The position numbers were made by a program, and so were the translations under genes. Positions 36,607-46,250 of a DNA stretch of 64,000 bases are shown piece by piece (within the stretch, counting starts at the first letter, position 1; each line of letters starts with the position of its first letter). This DNA comes from Haloterrigena salifodinae (GTDB lineage: Archaea > Halobacteriota > Halobacteria > Halobacteriales > Natrialbaceae): assembly GCF_003977755.1 (NCBI RefSeq), contig NZ_RQWN01000001.1:884995-948994 (forward strand), in the 5' to 3' direction. The notes beneath the pieces are model-generated. The model was not told the DNA's origin. It worked only from the letters and a program-made list of their open reading frames with translations, and did not search any database.

Positions 36607-37380
36607 TCAGCGGATCGTGTCCGGAATGCGCTCGATTACGTCGGTCGCGACGACGCCCGGTCCGTGGTCGGCCGTCGCCAGTTCGCCGGACTTTCCGAGG
36701 ATCCACGCGCCCAGTTCGGCCGCCTCGCGCCGGTCCATCCCCTGGCCGAGCAGCGAGGCGATGATGCCGACCATCGTGTCGCCGGTGCCGGCGACGGTCA
36801 TCGCGGACGTCCCCGTCTCGTTTTCGAGCCGCTCGCCGTCGGCCACGATCTCGTCGACGTCGCCGGTCAGCGCCACCACGGCGCCGGTCTCCGTCGTGAA
36901 CTCGTCAAGCGAGCCGTACTCGTCGCGGATCGGTCCGACCTCCGCGCCGCTGGGTGTGAGCACGGCGTTCGAGAGGTCGGCATCGAGCGACGGCTCGAGG
37001 GCAAGGGCGTCGACGACCATCGGAACGTCGACGGTGTCGATCGCCTCGTAGACGGCCTCGGGATCGGCGTCGACGAGGCCGGGGCCGATCACGAGCGCGT
37101 CGGCCCACTCGCCCATCTCGCGGGTGCGTTCGACCGCGCTCTCCTCGAACTGTTCGCCCGCGTAGCGGTCGACCAGCAGGTTCGGATCCTGCCCCGCGAC
37201 GATCTCGTAGATCGGATCGGGAACGAACGTTCGAACGTGGTCGGAGCCGGTTCGCAGCGCCGCGCGGCCGACGAGCGCCGGCTGGTTGGGGTACTCGATC
37301 GACCCGGCGACGATGCCGATCCGGCCGTTGTCGATCTCTTCCTCGGAGATGTTCGAGAGCGTTCGCTGCAATCGTCCCAT
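36607..37380 (-). CDS. NnrD/YjeF-C-like carbohydrate kinase-fold protein (NAD(P)HX dehydratase family)
   Basis: 257 residues from ATG 37380. It has the ribokinase-like fold of YjeF C-terminal domains: YPNQPALVGRAALRTGSDHV, ALVIGPGL, VVDALALEPSL, VLTPSGAEVGPI and the anionic-hole motif MTVAGTGDTMVGIIASLL. Active dehydratases repair hydrated NAD(P)H. This protein lacks the classic GGSxxxxGA opening loop (it has VAGSIEYPNQPALVG), so its catalytic competence is not certain. The epimerase (YjeF-N) half is absent. It shares a strand with the methyltransferase but has a 66 bp gap. Confidence 0.75.
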   Translation of the reverse strand: MGRLQRTLSNISEEEIDNGRIGIVAGSIEYPNQPALVGRAALRTGSDHVRTFVPDPIYEIVAGQDPNLLVDRYAGEQFEESAVERTREMGEWADALVIGPGLVDADPEAVYEAIDTVDVPMVVDALALEPSLDADLSNAVLTPSGAEVGPIRDEYGSLDEFTTETGAVVALTGDVDEIVADGERLENETGTSAMTVAGTGDTMVGIIASLLGQGMDRREAAELGAWILGKSGELATADHGPGVVATDVIERIPDTIR

Positions 37381-37547
37381 ACCGCACCTCGAGAAGCGGG
37401 ACGGGTAGACGTTCGGCAGGCGAGTTACGGTCGTTTTCGATTCGATCGTTCCGGTCGGGAGCGGTCCCACATCCCGTCTCCGGCCGCTCGATCGCCCCCA
37501 TCGTGTGCTACGATAAACCATAGTACGTGGCCGCCGTAGCTAGCTGT

Positions 37548-38177
37548 ATGTTCAACGACAGAACCGACGCTGGCGAACGGCTCGCCGCCAAACTCGAGTC
37601 CCGCGGCCTCGAGGCCGACGTCGTCCTCGGGATTCCCCGCGGCGCCTTGCCCGTCGCGCGGCCGGTCGCGGACGCGCTGGACGCGGACCTCGACGTGGTG
37701 GTCGCCCGGAAGATGGGCGCGCCGGGGAATCCCGAGCTGGCGATCGGCGCGGTTGCCAGTGACGGCAGCGTCTGGTACAACGACGACCTCCTCGAGCGAC
37801 TCGGCGTCTCCGAGGGCTACCTCGAAGAGATCCGCGAAGAGGAGGCCGAAAACGCCGCGGACAAAGCGGACCGCTACCGGCCGCGGGATCGGTCGGGACT
37901 GCCCGACCTCGAGGGGAAGCGCGCGGTCGTCGTCGACGACGGCGTCGCGACCGGCGCGACCGCGACGGCCTGTCTCCGACAGGTGCAGGATTCGGGCGCC
38001 GAGTACGTCGCGCTGGCAGTTCCGGTCGGCTCGCCACGCGGCGTCGCCGACCTCGAGCGCGAAGCCGACGAGGTGATCGCCCTCGAGACGCCCGAGTCGT
38101 TCCGCGCGGTCGGCCAGTTCTATCGCGAGTTCGGACAGGTAACCGACGAGGAAGCGATGGCGTACCTCGACCGCTGA
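37548..38177 (+). CDS. Phosphoribosyltransferase-fold protein
   Basis: 209 residues from ATG 37548. VVVDDGVATGATATACLR is the PRPP-binding motif (hhhhDDGhhTGxT), with LGIPRGALPVARPVA as the PRTase entrance and ARKMGAPGNPELAIGAV as flexible loop. It is the ComF-like/hypoxanthine-type PRTase set often fused to dienelactone hydrolase in bacteria. The base substrate is not recognised, and it may be a regulatory or salvage enzyme. It ends seven bases before the convergent TraB-like stop. Confidence 0.85.
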   Translation: MFNDRTDAGERLAAKLESRGLEADVVLGIPRGALPVARPVADALDADLDVVVARKMGAPGNPELAIGAVASDGSVWYNDDLLERLGVSEGYLEEIREEEAENAADKADRYRPRDRSGLPDLEGKRAVVVDDGVATGATATACLRQVQDSGAEYVALAVPVGSPRGVADLEREADEVIALETPESFRAVGQFYREFGQVTDEEAMAYLDR

Positions 38178-38184
38178 GCGGACG

Positions 38185-38982
38185 TCATTCGATCGGAATC
38201 CGGGTGACGCTCCGGGCGGGTGAACGGATCGGTACGGTCGTGTCCGCGTCGAACTCCCAGTACTCGGTCTCTGCCGACTCGAGCGGGCCCGCGTCGCGGG
38301 CCCGCACCTCGAGGTCCTCGAGCGTTCGTTTGATACCCAGATGGTGGCCCGCGCCGACGACGGCGACGACGTCGTGGCCCTCGCTGCGGAGCGCGTGGAG
38401 CCGCCGGCCCATCGATCGATCGCGGCGGTCGATCATGATCTCGGTCAGTTCCGGGAGGAGCAGCCGCATCTGTTCGATCGCCGGCTGGACGTCCTCGCCG
38501 CTGGTGATCTCCTCGAACGACGTCGTCAGCAGCTCGAGCTGTTTGGCCTGTCGGTCCGGCCCCATCCGCTGGGTGCGCGCGAACAGCTTCGGGAGCAGCT
38601 CCGGTCCGACGCGGTCGGCGAGCGCGGAAAGCGTCTCCGCGATCGGATCGTCGATCAGCGCGACGTCTATATCCAGTTCGGCCGCGGTCTCGACGGCCGC
38701 CTCCATGTCGGTCTGGCCGGGATCGAGCCCGTATAGCCGGACGACCGTCCGCTGGACCGCCTGCAACACGGTGTAGGCCGCCGCCGTCGCCGGCGGCAGC
38801 TCCTGGGCCAGTTCGAGGGGGCTGCGGCCGCTTCGCTCCTCGAGGCGGTCGTATCGCCGGTCGTCGAGTTCGACGGCGACGACGTCCGGTTCGGTCTCGC
38901 GGATCGTCGACCGGACCCGACGCCGGTGGGTCGGCGAGAAGTGGACGCTCGGAACGATCGTAATGGTTCCCTGGGCGGACAT
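38185..38982 (-). CDS. TraB-family protein, short form
   Basis: 265 residues from ATG 38982. The TraB/PrgY/GumN hydrolase-like fold is seen in PSVHFSPTHRRRVRSTI, PDVVAVELDDRRYDRL and the late VVAVVGAGHHLGIKRTL, where the GxGH region holds a conserved histidine. In bacteria it limits pheromone signalling and in archaea its role is open. The C-terminal membrane domain of longer archaeal members is missing; the protein ends in a short soluble tail. It lies 82 bp downstream of gdhB on the same strand. Confidence 0.85.
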   Translation of the reverse strand: MSAQGTITIVPSVHFSPTHRRRVRSTIRETEPDVVAVELDDRRYDRLEERSGRSPLELAQELPPATAAAYTVLQAVQRTVVRLYGLDPGQTDMEAAVETAAELDIDVALIDDPIAETLSALADRVGPELLPKLFARTQRMGPDRQAKQLELLTTSFEEITSGEDVQPAIEQMRLLLPELTEIMIDRRDRSMGRRLHALRSEGHDVVAVVGAGHHLGIKRTLEDLEVRARDAGPLESAETEYWEFDADTTVPIRSPARSVTRIPIE

Positions 38983-39063
38983 GCTCGTCGTGGTACGCTC
39001 GCCACGGCCTTGAAACGGTGACCCGACCGCGCCGGGAGGATAGAACTGGAAGAACAACCCGTC

Positions 39064-40377
39064 TCAGGGCCAGAGGCCGCGCGCTTCGTGGGCCTCGGCG
39101 ACCCGCGAGAGCGCGACGGCGTAGGCCGCGTCGCGCCACGTGAGGTCCTTCGCCTCGACCTCGTCGCGGACGGCCGACCAGGCGTCGACCATCTCGGTCT
39201 CGAGTTCCTCGTGGACCCGTTCTAGGCTCCAGGCGCGGCGGTTGATGTCCTGGAGCCACTCGAAGTAACTCACCGTCACGCCGCCGGCGTTGGCGAGGAT
39301 GTCGGGGACCACGTGAATTCCACGCTCCTCGAGAATGGTGTCGGCGGCGAACGTCGTCGGGCCGTTGGCGCCCTCGACGACGACGTCCGCGTCGATCGCG
39401 TCGGCGTTGTCCGCGGTGATCACGTTGCCGACGGCGGCCGGTACGAGGACGTCGACGTCGAGTTCGAGCAGTTCGTCGTTCGAGAGCCGGTCGACGTCCG
39501 TGCCGACGGCGGCGGCGTAGGCGGTGACCGCCTCGGGCTCCTCGTCGTGGGACGGGATGTCGGCGACGTCGATCCCGTCTGGGTCGTAAACGGCGCCGTT
39601 GACGTCAGAGACGGCGACGACGGTCGCACCCCACTCGTCGAGCAGGCGCGCCGCGTTCGCGCCGACGCTGCCGAAGCCCTGGACGGCGACGGTGACGTCC
39701 TCGAGCGGGTAGCCGTAGTAGTCGCAGGTCTCGCGCGTGATGATGGCGACGCTGCGGCCGGGCGCCTCCTCGCGGCCGTGGGAGCCGCCGACGACGGGCG
39801 GTTTGCCGGTGACGACGCCGGGGATGGTCTCGCCCTCCTGCATGCTGTAGGCGTCCATCAGCCAGGCCATCGCCTCCGGACCGGTCCCCATATCGGGGGC
39901 GGGGATGTCCGTCGTTGGTCCGATCACGTCGCGGATCTCTTGGGCGAACCGGCGCGTGAGCCGCTCGGTCTCCTCGTCGGACAGGGACTTGGGGTCGACC
40001 ACGACGCCCCCCTTCGCGCCGCCGAAGGGGAGGTCCATCACCGCGCACTTCCAGGTCATCCACATCGAGAGGCCGACGCACTCGTCGCGCGTCACCTCAG
40101 GATGGTATCGGAGGCCGCCCTTGTACGGCCCGCGGACGCTGTCGTGCTGGGCGCGGTAGCCGGTGAAGACGTCGACGCTCCCGTCGTCGCGCTTGAGCGG
40201 AACGGCCACCTCGTGGACCGCCGCGGGGTGTTTGAGCCGCTCGAGGACGGCGTCGTCGATCTCGAGGTGGGTCGCGGCGCGATCGAGTTGTCTGCGCGCG
40301 GTCTCGAGGGCGGTTTCGGTCGACTCAACCGGGCGGTGCTCCTTGGGTGGTGTCGTCGACTGCTGGTTCGAAGCCAT
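39064..40377 (-). CDS. gdhB: Glutamate dehydrogenase (hexameric)
   Basis: 437 residues. It interconverts glutamate and 2-oxoglutarate plus ammonium. Motifs are [23 protein letters not shown] (Lys in the active site), [14 protein letters not shown], the NAD(P) loop [12 protein letters not shown], and [19 protein letters not shown]. Cofactor preference is not certain. A 46-residue zinc-ribbon gene lies 16 bp upstream and is probably co-transcribed. The gene connects with the methylaspartate cycle via glutamate supply. Confidence 0.95.
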   Translation of the reverse strand: MASNQQSTTPPKEHRPVESTETALETARRQLDRAATHLEIDDAVLERLKHPAAVHEVAVPLKRDDGSVDVFTGYRAQHDSVRGPYKGGLRYHPEVTRDECVGLSMWMTWKCAVMDLPFGGAKGGVVVDPKSLSDEETERLTRRFAQEIRDVIGPTTDIPAPDMGTGPEAMAWLMDAYSMQEGETIPGVVTGKPPVVGGSHGREEAPGRSVAIITRETCDYYGYPLEDVTVAVQGFGSVGANAARLLDEWGATVVAVSDVNGAVYDPDGIDVADIPSHDEEPEAVTAYAAAVGTDVDRLSNDELLELDVDVLVPAAVGNVITADNADAIDADVVVEGANGPTTFAADTILEERGIHVVPDILANAGGVTVSYFEWLQDINRRAWSLERVHEELETEMVDAWSAVRDEVEAKDLTWRDAAYAVALSRVAEAHEARGLWP

Positions 40378-40393
40378 GAAGTCGAAACGGGGG

Positions 40394-40534
40394 TTATTCG
40401 ATCGGTGTACCGCGATTACGCATGTCGCCGCCGCAGTCGGGGCAGGTCGTTCCCGACGGCGCGCGAACGACGGTTCCGCAGTCGAAACACTCGTAGGTCG
40501 ATTCCTCGTCGGGGGCGAGTTGAACGTCTTTCAT
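40394..40534 (-). CDS. Small rubrerythrin-like zinc ribbon protein
   Basis: 46 residues from ATG 40534. Two cysteine pairs, CFDCG and CPDCG, form a rubredoxin-like zinc or iron ribbon, with an acidic N-terminus ([10 protein letters not shown]). It is separated from gdhB by 16 bp and probably heads that operon; CTTATTATTCC about 27 bp upstream is a TATA candidate. In haloarchaea such CPxCG micro-proteins are known regulators or adaptors; a direct role in glutamate metabolism is inference. Confidence 0.8.
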   Translation of the reverse strand: MKDVQLAPDEESTYECFDCGTVVRAPSGTTCPDCGGDMRNRGTPIE

Positions 40535-40625
40535 GGAGAGATCGGTCACGGCACTTAGGAATAATAAGGATATTAGGATAGGTATATTCGTAGGATAGCT
40601 AGCGTCGATGGGTAGCCGGGGTTCA

Positions 40626-43604
40626 CTATTCAACCCCCAGCGCAGCATTTGCCGGGAGTCCGAGCTCGTCGAACAGGAGAACGAAGAGTTTCCGCTGGAC
40701 CGCCCGCACGTGACGGTAGAACGCGGCCGAGGAGATGCCGAGCGTGGCGGCCATCTCCTCGCCGGACTGCTCACGGGGCGACTCGAAGTAGCCGCCGTAG
40801 TAGGCCAGCTGGACGACCTCAAGTTGGCGCTCGGTCAGTCGCTCGAGCAGTTCGCTCCGGAGGTCGCGCGCGGTCGTTCTGTCGACGGTCCGCTTGGCGT
40901 GGAGGTCGACATCGTCGAGCGCGTTCGAGACGACGTCGACGCTGTTGCCCGCGTCGACGGTCGGCGGAACGTCGACGACGACGCGCGCACCGTCGGGGGA
41001 CGCCTCCACGCTGCGGAGCACAACGCCGTGGTCCGCGAGGCGCAACGCCAGAAACGGCGGCGCCAGTTCGAGCAGGACCGTCCCCCTGTGATCGTCCGTG
41101 GCCTCGGTCTCGCCGTCCCCGAAACCGACCGCTCGAGCGCCCTCGACGGCGACGAGATCGGCGGCTGCCTCTACGACGGCGTCCGCCGGGGCGCCCTCGA
41201 CAGTCGCGAACACCGCGGCGCCGTCCTCGTGGAGGCGGACGCCGCCGTCGAACGAGAGGACACAGTCGGCTCGCCGGGCCAACCGGGAGAAGACGAAGCT
41301 CTCGTCGCCGACGTCGAACTCGAGGCGGGTCCGGGAGTCAGTCAGCAGCGCCTGTTTGCGCTCGACGGCGGCGATGGCGGAGGCGATCGTCTCGCCCAGT
41401 TCCGCGAGGACGCTCCGCGTGACCTCGTCGAAGGCGTCGGGGCGATCAGCGTAGACGGCCAGCATGCCGTAGGTGAATTCGTCGTAAGCCAGGGGCACGC
41501 CCGCGACGGACTGGTACTCCCGCGAGAGCGCCGCCGAGCGCCACGGCTCCTCGCGGAGCCCGTCAGCGACGTTCGAGACGACCGTTACCTCGCCGTCGGC
41601 CGCCGCGCGGGCCGCGGGTTCGGCCGCGTCGGCCAGCGAGAGTGAGACGCCGTCGAGGTAGTCCCGGCCGCGGCCGGTCCCGTCGTGGGTGCTCGGCTCG
41701 AGTCGCTCGCCCGGGGCGTCGGTCGTTCCGATCCAGGCGAACGCGAACCGATCGGCCGCGGTCAGTCGCTCGCAGACGGCGGTCTCGATCTCCTCGCGGG
41801 TCTCGGCCCGAACCAGCGCCGCGTCGATCTCGCGGATGATCTCGTTGATCCGATCGAGCCGCGTGAGCCGCCGGTTCTGGCGCTTGAGTTCCCGGTCGCG
41901 CTCACGGAGGGACCGCTCGCGTTCGACCCGATCGAGGGCGGCCTCGGCCGTCGCCGCCAGCAGGTCGGTCAGTTCGCGGTCGACATCGTCGAACGCGTCG
42001 CGCTCCGACGAGCCCGCGAGGAAGACGCCGTGATCGCCCAGCGGGACGACCGCCGCGCCCCGGATATCGGTCGTCGGGTCCGCCAGCGCCTCGGCGTCGC
42101 GGACGTCCGTGAAAAACCGGGACTCGCCGTCGATGAAAGCCCGACCCGAGACGCTCTCTTCGCCGACCGGATGCCGCGAAAGCGGTCCGTGGAGGCGGTT
42201 CATCCCCGGCGATGCGGCGACCGGCTCGAGGACGTTTTTGTCGCCGTCGAAGAGGTAGACGCCGCTGGCCTCGAGATCGAGTACGTCGGCGGCGTCGGCC
42301 GCGACGCGGTCGGCGATCTCGCGGTCGCTCTCGGCGTAGAGCAGTTCGCGTGCGGTCCGGTGGAGGGCGGTCAGGGCCTCCTCGCGGCGCTTTCGCGTCG
42401 TGACGTCGCGACAGCTGTATAGGGTCGTCCCACCCTGGATCGCGACCTCGCGGATGTTGACCAGCAGCGTGTGCTCGCGGCCGGCCCTGTCGGTGGCCGT
42501 ACACTCGATGTTGGTGAGCACGCCCTCCCGCTCCAGCTCCTCGCGGTCGAAGAGCTCCGACCCCAGGAGCTCGTCGATCGTCCCCATCTCGTAGATCTCC
42601 TCGTCGGTGTAGCCGAAGATGAAGTGGACGTTCGGACAGACGTAGGTGAACGCGCCGTCGTCGTCCGCGATGAGGACGGTGTCGGTCATGTTGTTCAGCG
42701 TCACCCGGTGGAGCTCCTCCGACTCGCGCAGTTCCCGCTCGAGTCGGGCCCGTTCGGTGACGTCGTTCGCCCGCGCAAGCAGGGAGACGACGGTCCCGGA
42801 CTCGTCGCGAACGGGTCGGACTATCACCTCGAGCGTCCGCGAGTCGTCGGCCGTATCGGCTCCGGCGTCAGTTTCGGTTTCGACGCCGGCATCGGTGTCC
42901 GTACCCGCGCCGTTCGTCCGCGCCCCGCGGTCGAGTACGAGGGTCACCTCGCGGTAGACGACCGTCCCGTTCGCCGCTCGGTCGACCGCGGTCCCGATCG
43001 TCGATCGATCCTCCTTGAGGCGGTTCCACAGCGGGAGCGCCGCGAACGGCTCCCCGCGAACGTCGGCGCCGGCCGCGTCGGGCGTTCCGCGCGCCTCGAG
43101 GGCGCGCTCGTTGGCCCGACGCACTCGTCCGTCCGGCTCCAGCACCCACGCGTACGTCTCGGGATCGTCGAACACCGCGCCGAACTGGCGGGCGCGCTCG
43201 CGGCGCTCGCGCCGGTCGCGGCCCGCCTCGATCGCCCGTTCGACGGCCGCCTCGAGAGCCGAGGCGTCGCAATCGGCCGGCACGTACTCCGTGACGCCCG
43301 CGGCGATCGCATCGGCGGCGAGAGCCTCGCCGCCGTTGCCCTCCCGGGGCGCGAGGACGATCGGAACGTCCGGATCGCGGTCGCGGATCCGTTCGACGAG
43401 TTCGAGGCCGGTGGCGTCGGCCACCGACTGGGGCGTCAGGACGCAGTCGACCGACCGCGTCTCGAGGGCCTCGAGGGCCGCCGCCGCGCTCGAGACCCCC
43501 TCGTCGCTCCGCCGCGAGTCGAGCGAATCGAGCAGTGGCGCCGGGTCCGCTCCGGACGGTTCGACGACGAGCACGGTTCCGTCGTCGGTTCCTGCGGTAA
43601 CCAT
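40626..43604 (-). CDS. Large Bat-like regulator with receiver-like, PAS, GAF and HTH_10 domains
   Basis: 992 residues from ATG 43604 (MVTAG); ATG 43640 is possible. Order: a degenerate response-receiver-like domain (about 10-125), PAS (about 135-260) holding an acidic repeat GTDTDAGVETETDAGADT, a second PAS (about 285-400), two GAF domains (about 410-540 and 590-740), a Bat-type domain (about 760-925) and the C-terminal HTH_10 with LTERQLEVVQLAYYGGYFES, then GEEMAATLGISSAAFYRHVR. It senses redox, light or oxygen by homology to bacterio-opsin activator and controls unknown genes. Divergent from the XPF-type nuclease. Confidence 0.9.
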   Translation of the reverse strand: MVTAGTDDGTVLVVEPSGADPAPLLDSLDSRRSDEGVSSAAAALEALETRSVDCVLTPQSVADATGLELVERIRDRDPDVPIVLAPREGNGGEALAADAIAAGVTEYVPADCDASALEAAVERAIEAGRDRRERRERARQFGAVFDDPETYAWVLEPDGRVRRANERALEARGTPDAAGADVRGEPFAALPLWNRLKEDRSTIGTAVDRAANGTVVYREVTLVLDRGARTNGAGTDTDAGVETETDAGADTADDSRTLEVIVRPVRDESGTVVSLLARANDVTERARLERELRESEELHRVTLNNMTDTVLIADDDGAFTYVCPNVHFIFGYTDEEIYEMGTIDELLGSELFDREELEREGVLTNIECTATDRAGREHTLLVNIREVAIQGGTTLYSCRDVTTRKRREEALTALHRTARELLYAESDREIADRVAADAADVLDLEASGVYLFDGDKNVLEPVAASPGMNRLHGPLSRHPVGEESVSGRAFIDGESRFFTDVRDAEALADPTTDIRGAAVVPLGDHGVFLAGSSERDAFDDVDRELTDLLAATAEAALDRVERERSLRERDRELKRQNRRLTRLDRINEIIREIDAALVRAETREEIETAVCERLTAADRFAFAWIGTTDAPGERLEPSTHDGTGRGRDYLDGVSLSLADAAEPAARAAADGEVTVVSNVADGLREEPWRSAALSREYQSVAGVPLAYDEFTYGMLAVYADRPDAFDEVTRSVLAELGETIASAIAAVERKQALLTDSRTRLEFDVGDESFVFSRLARRADCVLSFDGGVRLHEDGAAVFATVEGAPADAVVEAAADLVAVEGARAVGFGDGETEATDDHRGTVLLELAPPFLALRLADHGVVLRSVEASPDGARVVVDVPPTVDAGNSVDVVSNALDDVDLHAKRTVDRTTARDLRSELLERLTERQLEVVQLAYYGGYFESPREQSGEEMAATLGISSAAFYRHVRAVQRKLFVLLFDELGLPANAALGVE

Positions 43605-43709
43605 TCGTCGTGTGTAGGGGCTCGGAGCGATAGAATCCATCGCTTCTCCTCGGCCCGTGCGAGGCGACGGACCGATACGCGTTCCCGTCTCGAGGCCCTG
43701 GTATCGGGT

Positions 43710-44372
43710 ATGCGCGTCGCCGTCACCGTCGACGATCGGGAGCCCGCGGGCCTCGTCGAGGCCGTCCGCGACCACCCCGACGTGACGGAGGTCGTCGTCG
43801 ACCGGCTGTCGACCGGCGACCTCGCGATCGATTCGGTCGGTATCGAACGCAAGACTCTACGGGACTACGTCAACAGCGCGATGGGCCGCTCGGGATCGGA
43901 CCTCACCGATCAGGTCGAGCGCATGGCCGCCGCATACGACCACTCCTACGTCCTCCTCGAGGGCGACTTCGCCGATCTCGCGACCCTGCGGACGGCCGTC
44001 TCCCCCGAGTCGGTCCGGGGGTCGATGGCTTCGATCACGGCCCGCCACGAGGTGCCGGTCGTCCCCTGTACAGACCGCGCGCACCTCGTCGACTACGCGA
44101 TCCGGTTGGGACGAAAGCACGTCGAGGAGCCCTCGAATCGCCGGCTCCCGGTCGGCTCCGTTCCGAGCCGTCGCGAACCCACGACCAAGCGCATGTACGG
44201 TTGTATCGAGGGGATCGGTCCCGAACTCGCTGCGACCCTCTACAAGCGCTACCCTACTGTCGAGTCGCTGCTCGAGGCCTCTCTCGAGGACCTCACGGAG
44301 ATCGAGGGGATCGGCGAGCGGCGGGCGCGGACGATCGACGCCGCGTTTCGCGAGGACGGACGTCCGGAGTAA
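43710..44372 (+). CDS. XPF/ERCC4-type nuclease with helix-hairpin-helix domain, no helicase
   Basis: 220 residues. The ERCC4 nuclease domain starts VAVTVDDREPAGLVEAV and includes the catalytic ERKTLRDYVNS (ERKxxxD signature), then QVERMAAAYDHSYVLLEG. Two HhH repeats follow: CIEGIGPELAATLYKRY and EIEGIGERRARTIDAAF. It cuts branched or flapped DNA, probably as a dimer. Full-size archaeal Hef joins a helicase to this part; here only the short form is present, as in crenarchaeal XPF that needs PCNA. Confidence 0.9.
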   Translation: MRVAVTVDDREPAGLVEAVRDHPDVTEVVVDRLSTGDLAIDSVGIERKTLRDYVNSAMGRSGSDLTDQVERMAAAYDHSYVLLEGDFADLATLRTAVSPESVRGSMASITARHEVPVVPCTDRAHLVDYAIRLGRKHVEEPSNRRLPVGSVPSRREPTTKRMYGCIEGIGPELAATLYKRYPTVESLLEASLEDLTEIEGIGERRARTIDAAFREDGRPE

Positions 44373-44515
44373 CGCCGCAGCGAGCAGCGGTCAGGAGCGC
44401 AGGTCGAACGGTTCGATTGTGTCGGTACCACCGGCGTGTAACGTTCACGCGGCCAGCGGACCGTTCAGACTCAGGCCGGCCCCTTATCCCGGCCGACTGG
44501 CTACGGGCTGACGCG

Positions 44516-44722
44516 ATGGTTGGTTTTCGAGACCGCTTACTGCTACTGACCGGTGGCGCGACCGCGATTGCGATCGGTGCCGTACTGGCCAGCAGCGGCC
44601 TCGTCGACGTCGGAATCGGCGACCGGGTGAGTTCCGGCGTCGTCACGGGCGTCTCGCTGCTGGTGCTCTCGCTGATCGCCGCAGGGTGGTACGAATCGCA
44701 GGACCAGGAATTTGACTCGTGA
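44516..44722 (+). CDS. Small two-helix membrane protein
   Basis: 68 residues from ATG 44516. Two membrane segments (LLLLTGGATAIAIGAVLASS and SSGVVTGVSLLVLSLIAAGW) are joined by GLVDVGIGDRV, and an acidic tail (YESQDQEFDS) ends the protein. A CCTTATCC box 30 bp upstream fits a leaderless start. Function unknown; it follows the nuclease gene by 143 bp with its own promoter. Confidence 0.7.
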   Translation: MVGFRDRLLLLTGGATAIAIGAVLASSGLVDVGIGDRVSSGVVTGVSLLVLSLIAAGWYESQDQEFDS

Positions 44723-44815
44723 CGTCCGTGGGGGCTGACGACGACCGTAGTCGTCTGGCACCGTCCGTAGCGACCTGACTCGAGGGGCATCGAACGACGA
44801 GATCGAATCCAGCGT

Positions 44816-45673
44816 CTAGTCGGTTCGATCGACCGGCCATGCCGTCTCCATTGGAATCCACTTCTCTTCGGGATCGACGCGACCCGCGCGGACGGCGTTG
44901 AGGACGGCCCCGAGCAGGAGACAGAGCCCGCCCAGGTACACCCACGTCAGGAGCAACAGGACGGCGCCGGCGATCCCGAACAGGGCGACGCTCTCGGACG
45001 CCGAGACATAGAATCGGAACCCGACGGCCAGGACGGTCCAGGAGACCGCCGCGAAGGCCGTCCCGGGGAGCACCTCGCCGACCGAGACGTCGGGCTGGGG
45101 AAAGAGGTAGTACATCGGGAAGAAGACCGCGAGCAGCAGCACGGCCAGCAGCAGGGTGCTGCCGGCCGTCGTCCAGCCGCCGTCGACGACCACCGAGAGG
45201 CTGACGCCGACGACGGTGACCAGTGCGACGCCGACCGCGATCGTCACCGTGACGAGGACGGTGTAGAGAGCCGTGACGAGCGTGACCGTCGCCGCCGTCG
45301 CCACGTACGACTCGTCCGTCCGGCCGCCGTACACGCCCGTGAACGCGCTGTTGATCGCCTGGAACAGCCGGACGGCGCTCCAGAGCAGGACCGCCACGGC
45401 GAGCAGCGCCGCCCGCGTCCGAGCGCTGCCCCCGGTCATCCCCTCGAGGCCGCCGTCGGTCACCGTCCCTTCGAGTCCGGCCGCCGTCTCGAGCGTGGAC
45501 ACCAGCGGCTCGAGGCCGTCGACCAGCGAGGCGCCGACCAGCGCCAGGATGACCAGCGGAACGAGCGTGTTGAACGCGTGGTAGGCCAGTCCCGCGGCCG
45601 TGACGCTGAGCTGGCGTTCGTGAGCGACCGCGACGACGTCACGAACGAGCGCGAGATGACTCGAGTCCGCCAT
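44816..45673 (-). CDS. YihY/BrkB-family membrane protein
   Basis: 285 residues, six membrane helices. VTAAGLAYHAFNTLVPLVILAL is the family opening, with the later RLFQAINSAFTGVYG, FPQPDVSVGEVLPGTAF and the final LLLLTWVYLGGLCLLLGAVL. The family is widespread and its transport or integrity function is not settled. Family proteins often fit with envelope remodelling. It is the only gene in its local transcript. Confidence 0.88.
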   Translation of the reverse strand: MADSSHLALVRDVVAVAHERQLSVTAAGLAYHAFNTLVPLVILALVGASLVDGLEPLVSTLETAAGLEGTVTDGGLEGMTGGSARTRAALLAVAVLLWSAVRLFQAINSAFTGVYGGRTDESYVATAATVTLVTALYTVLVTVTIAVGVALVTVVGVSLSVVVDGGWTTAGSTLLLAVLLLAVFFPMYYLFPQPDVSVGEVLPGTAFAAVSWTVLAVGFRFYVSASESVALFGIAGAVLLLLTWVYLGGLCLLLGAVLNAVRAGRVDPEEKWIPMETAWPVDRTD

Positions 45674-45797
45674 GTCCTGACCTCAACGATCGGTCGGAAA
45701 TGGATTCGGCCGGCAGACTCCGCTTTCCGACGGGCACAGAACCGGCCTCCGTCTCCCGGTTAGAGGGAGACCGTCGCGAAGAACTGGAACTCGAGCG

Positions 45798-46004
45798 CTA
45801 CTCGTCGTGGCGAATGGCCTGTACGTGGCCGACGACGCCGCTTTTCAGTTCGACCTCCGGTCCCTGGGGATCGTCGCCGTAGATCGTCCCGACCTCGCCG
45901 ATAATCGGTTCCGTGTCCGTCGACTCGACGTCCTGATCGCCCTGCACGATCTCGACGGTGACGCCCTGTCGCAGTTCCTCGGCTGTCGGTCGTTCGTTGG
46001 ACAT
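45798..46004 (-). CDS. YwbE/DUF2196-family small protein
   Basis: 68 residues from ATG 46004. The motif LRQGVTVEIVQGDQ, the short GEVGTIYGDDPQGPEV and the KSGVVGHVQAI ending form a small beta-barrel-like fold (SH3/KOW style) with no enzymatic residues. The YwbE family is conserved in bacteria and haloarchaea and uncharacterised. In-frame residues upstream of 46004 are basic. The nearby region is intergenic repeat. Confidence 0.85.
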   Translation of the reverse strand: MSNERPTAEELRQGVTVEIVQGDQDVESTDTEPIIGEVGTIYGDDPQGPEVELKSGVVGHVQAIRHDE

Positions 46005-46099
46005 GGGCGATGGTGGGTCGGTCGCGTCGAAAAGCGTAGTGCCTGCAGTCGTCGGAGCCGGTCGCTCGCTCCGGGTAACCGAGGGGCGGCATCGACCTG

Positions 46100-46250
46100 A
46101 ACTCCAGCCAGCGGTGGCGCGCGCTGTGCCGTGGTGAGCGAAGCCCGTAGCGAAGCGAACCGCGGCACGAAGCCGTGCGAGGGATGAGTGAGCGACCGGA
46201 GAGAGCGAACGAATCGGTTGGGGAGGGAGTGGCAATCCCCCGCTGCCAGG
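46100..46250. repeat. Intergenic repeat-like stretch with an imperfect hairpin
   Basis: GTGCCGTGGT near 46126 can pair with ACCGCGGCAC near 46160, with one G-U pair. The string gtgagcgaagcccgtagcga, and later gagggatgagtgagcgaccg followed by gcaatcccc, resemble the flank at 2090-2125. The rest of 46005-46366 contains no plausible gene. Confidence 0.3.

Noticed and set aside
42471-43709. Upstream extension of the XPF-type nuclease
   Set aside because: It is antisense to the Bat-like regulator. The nuclease family begins at ATG 43710, so the extension has no support.
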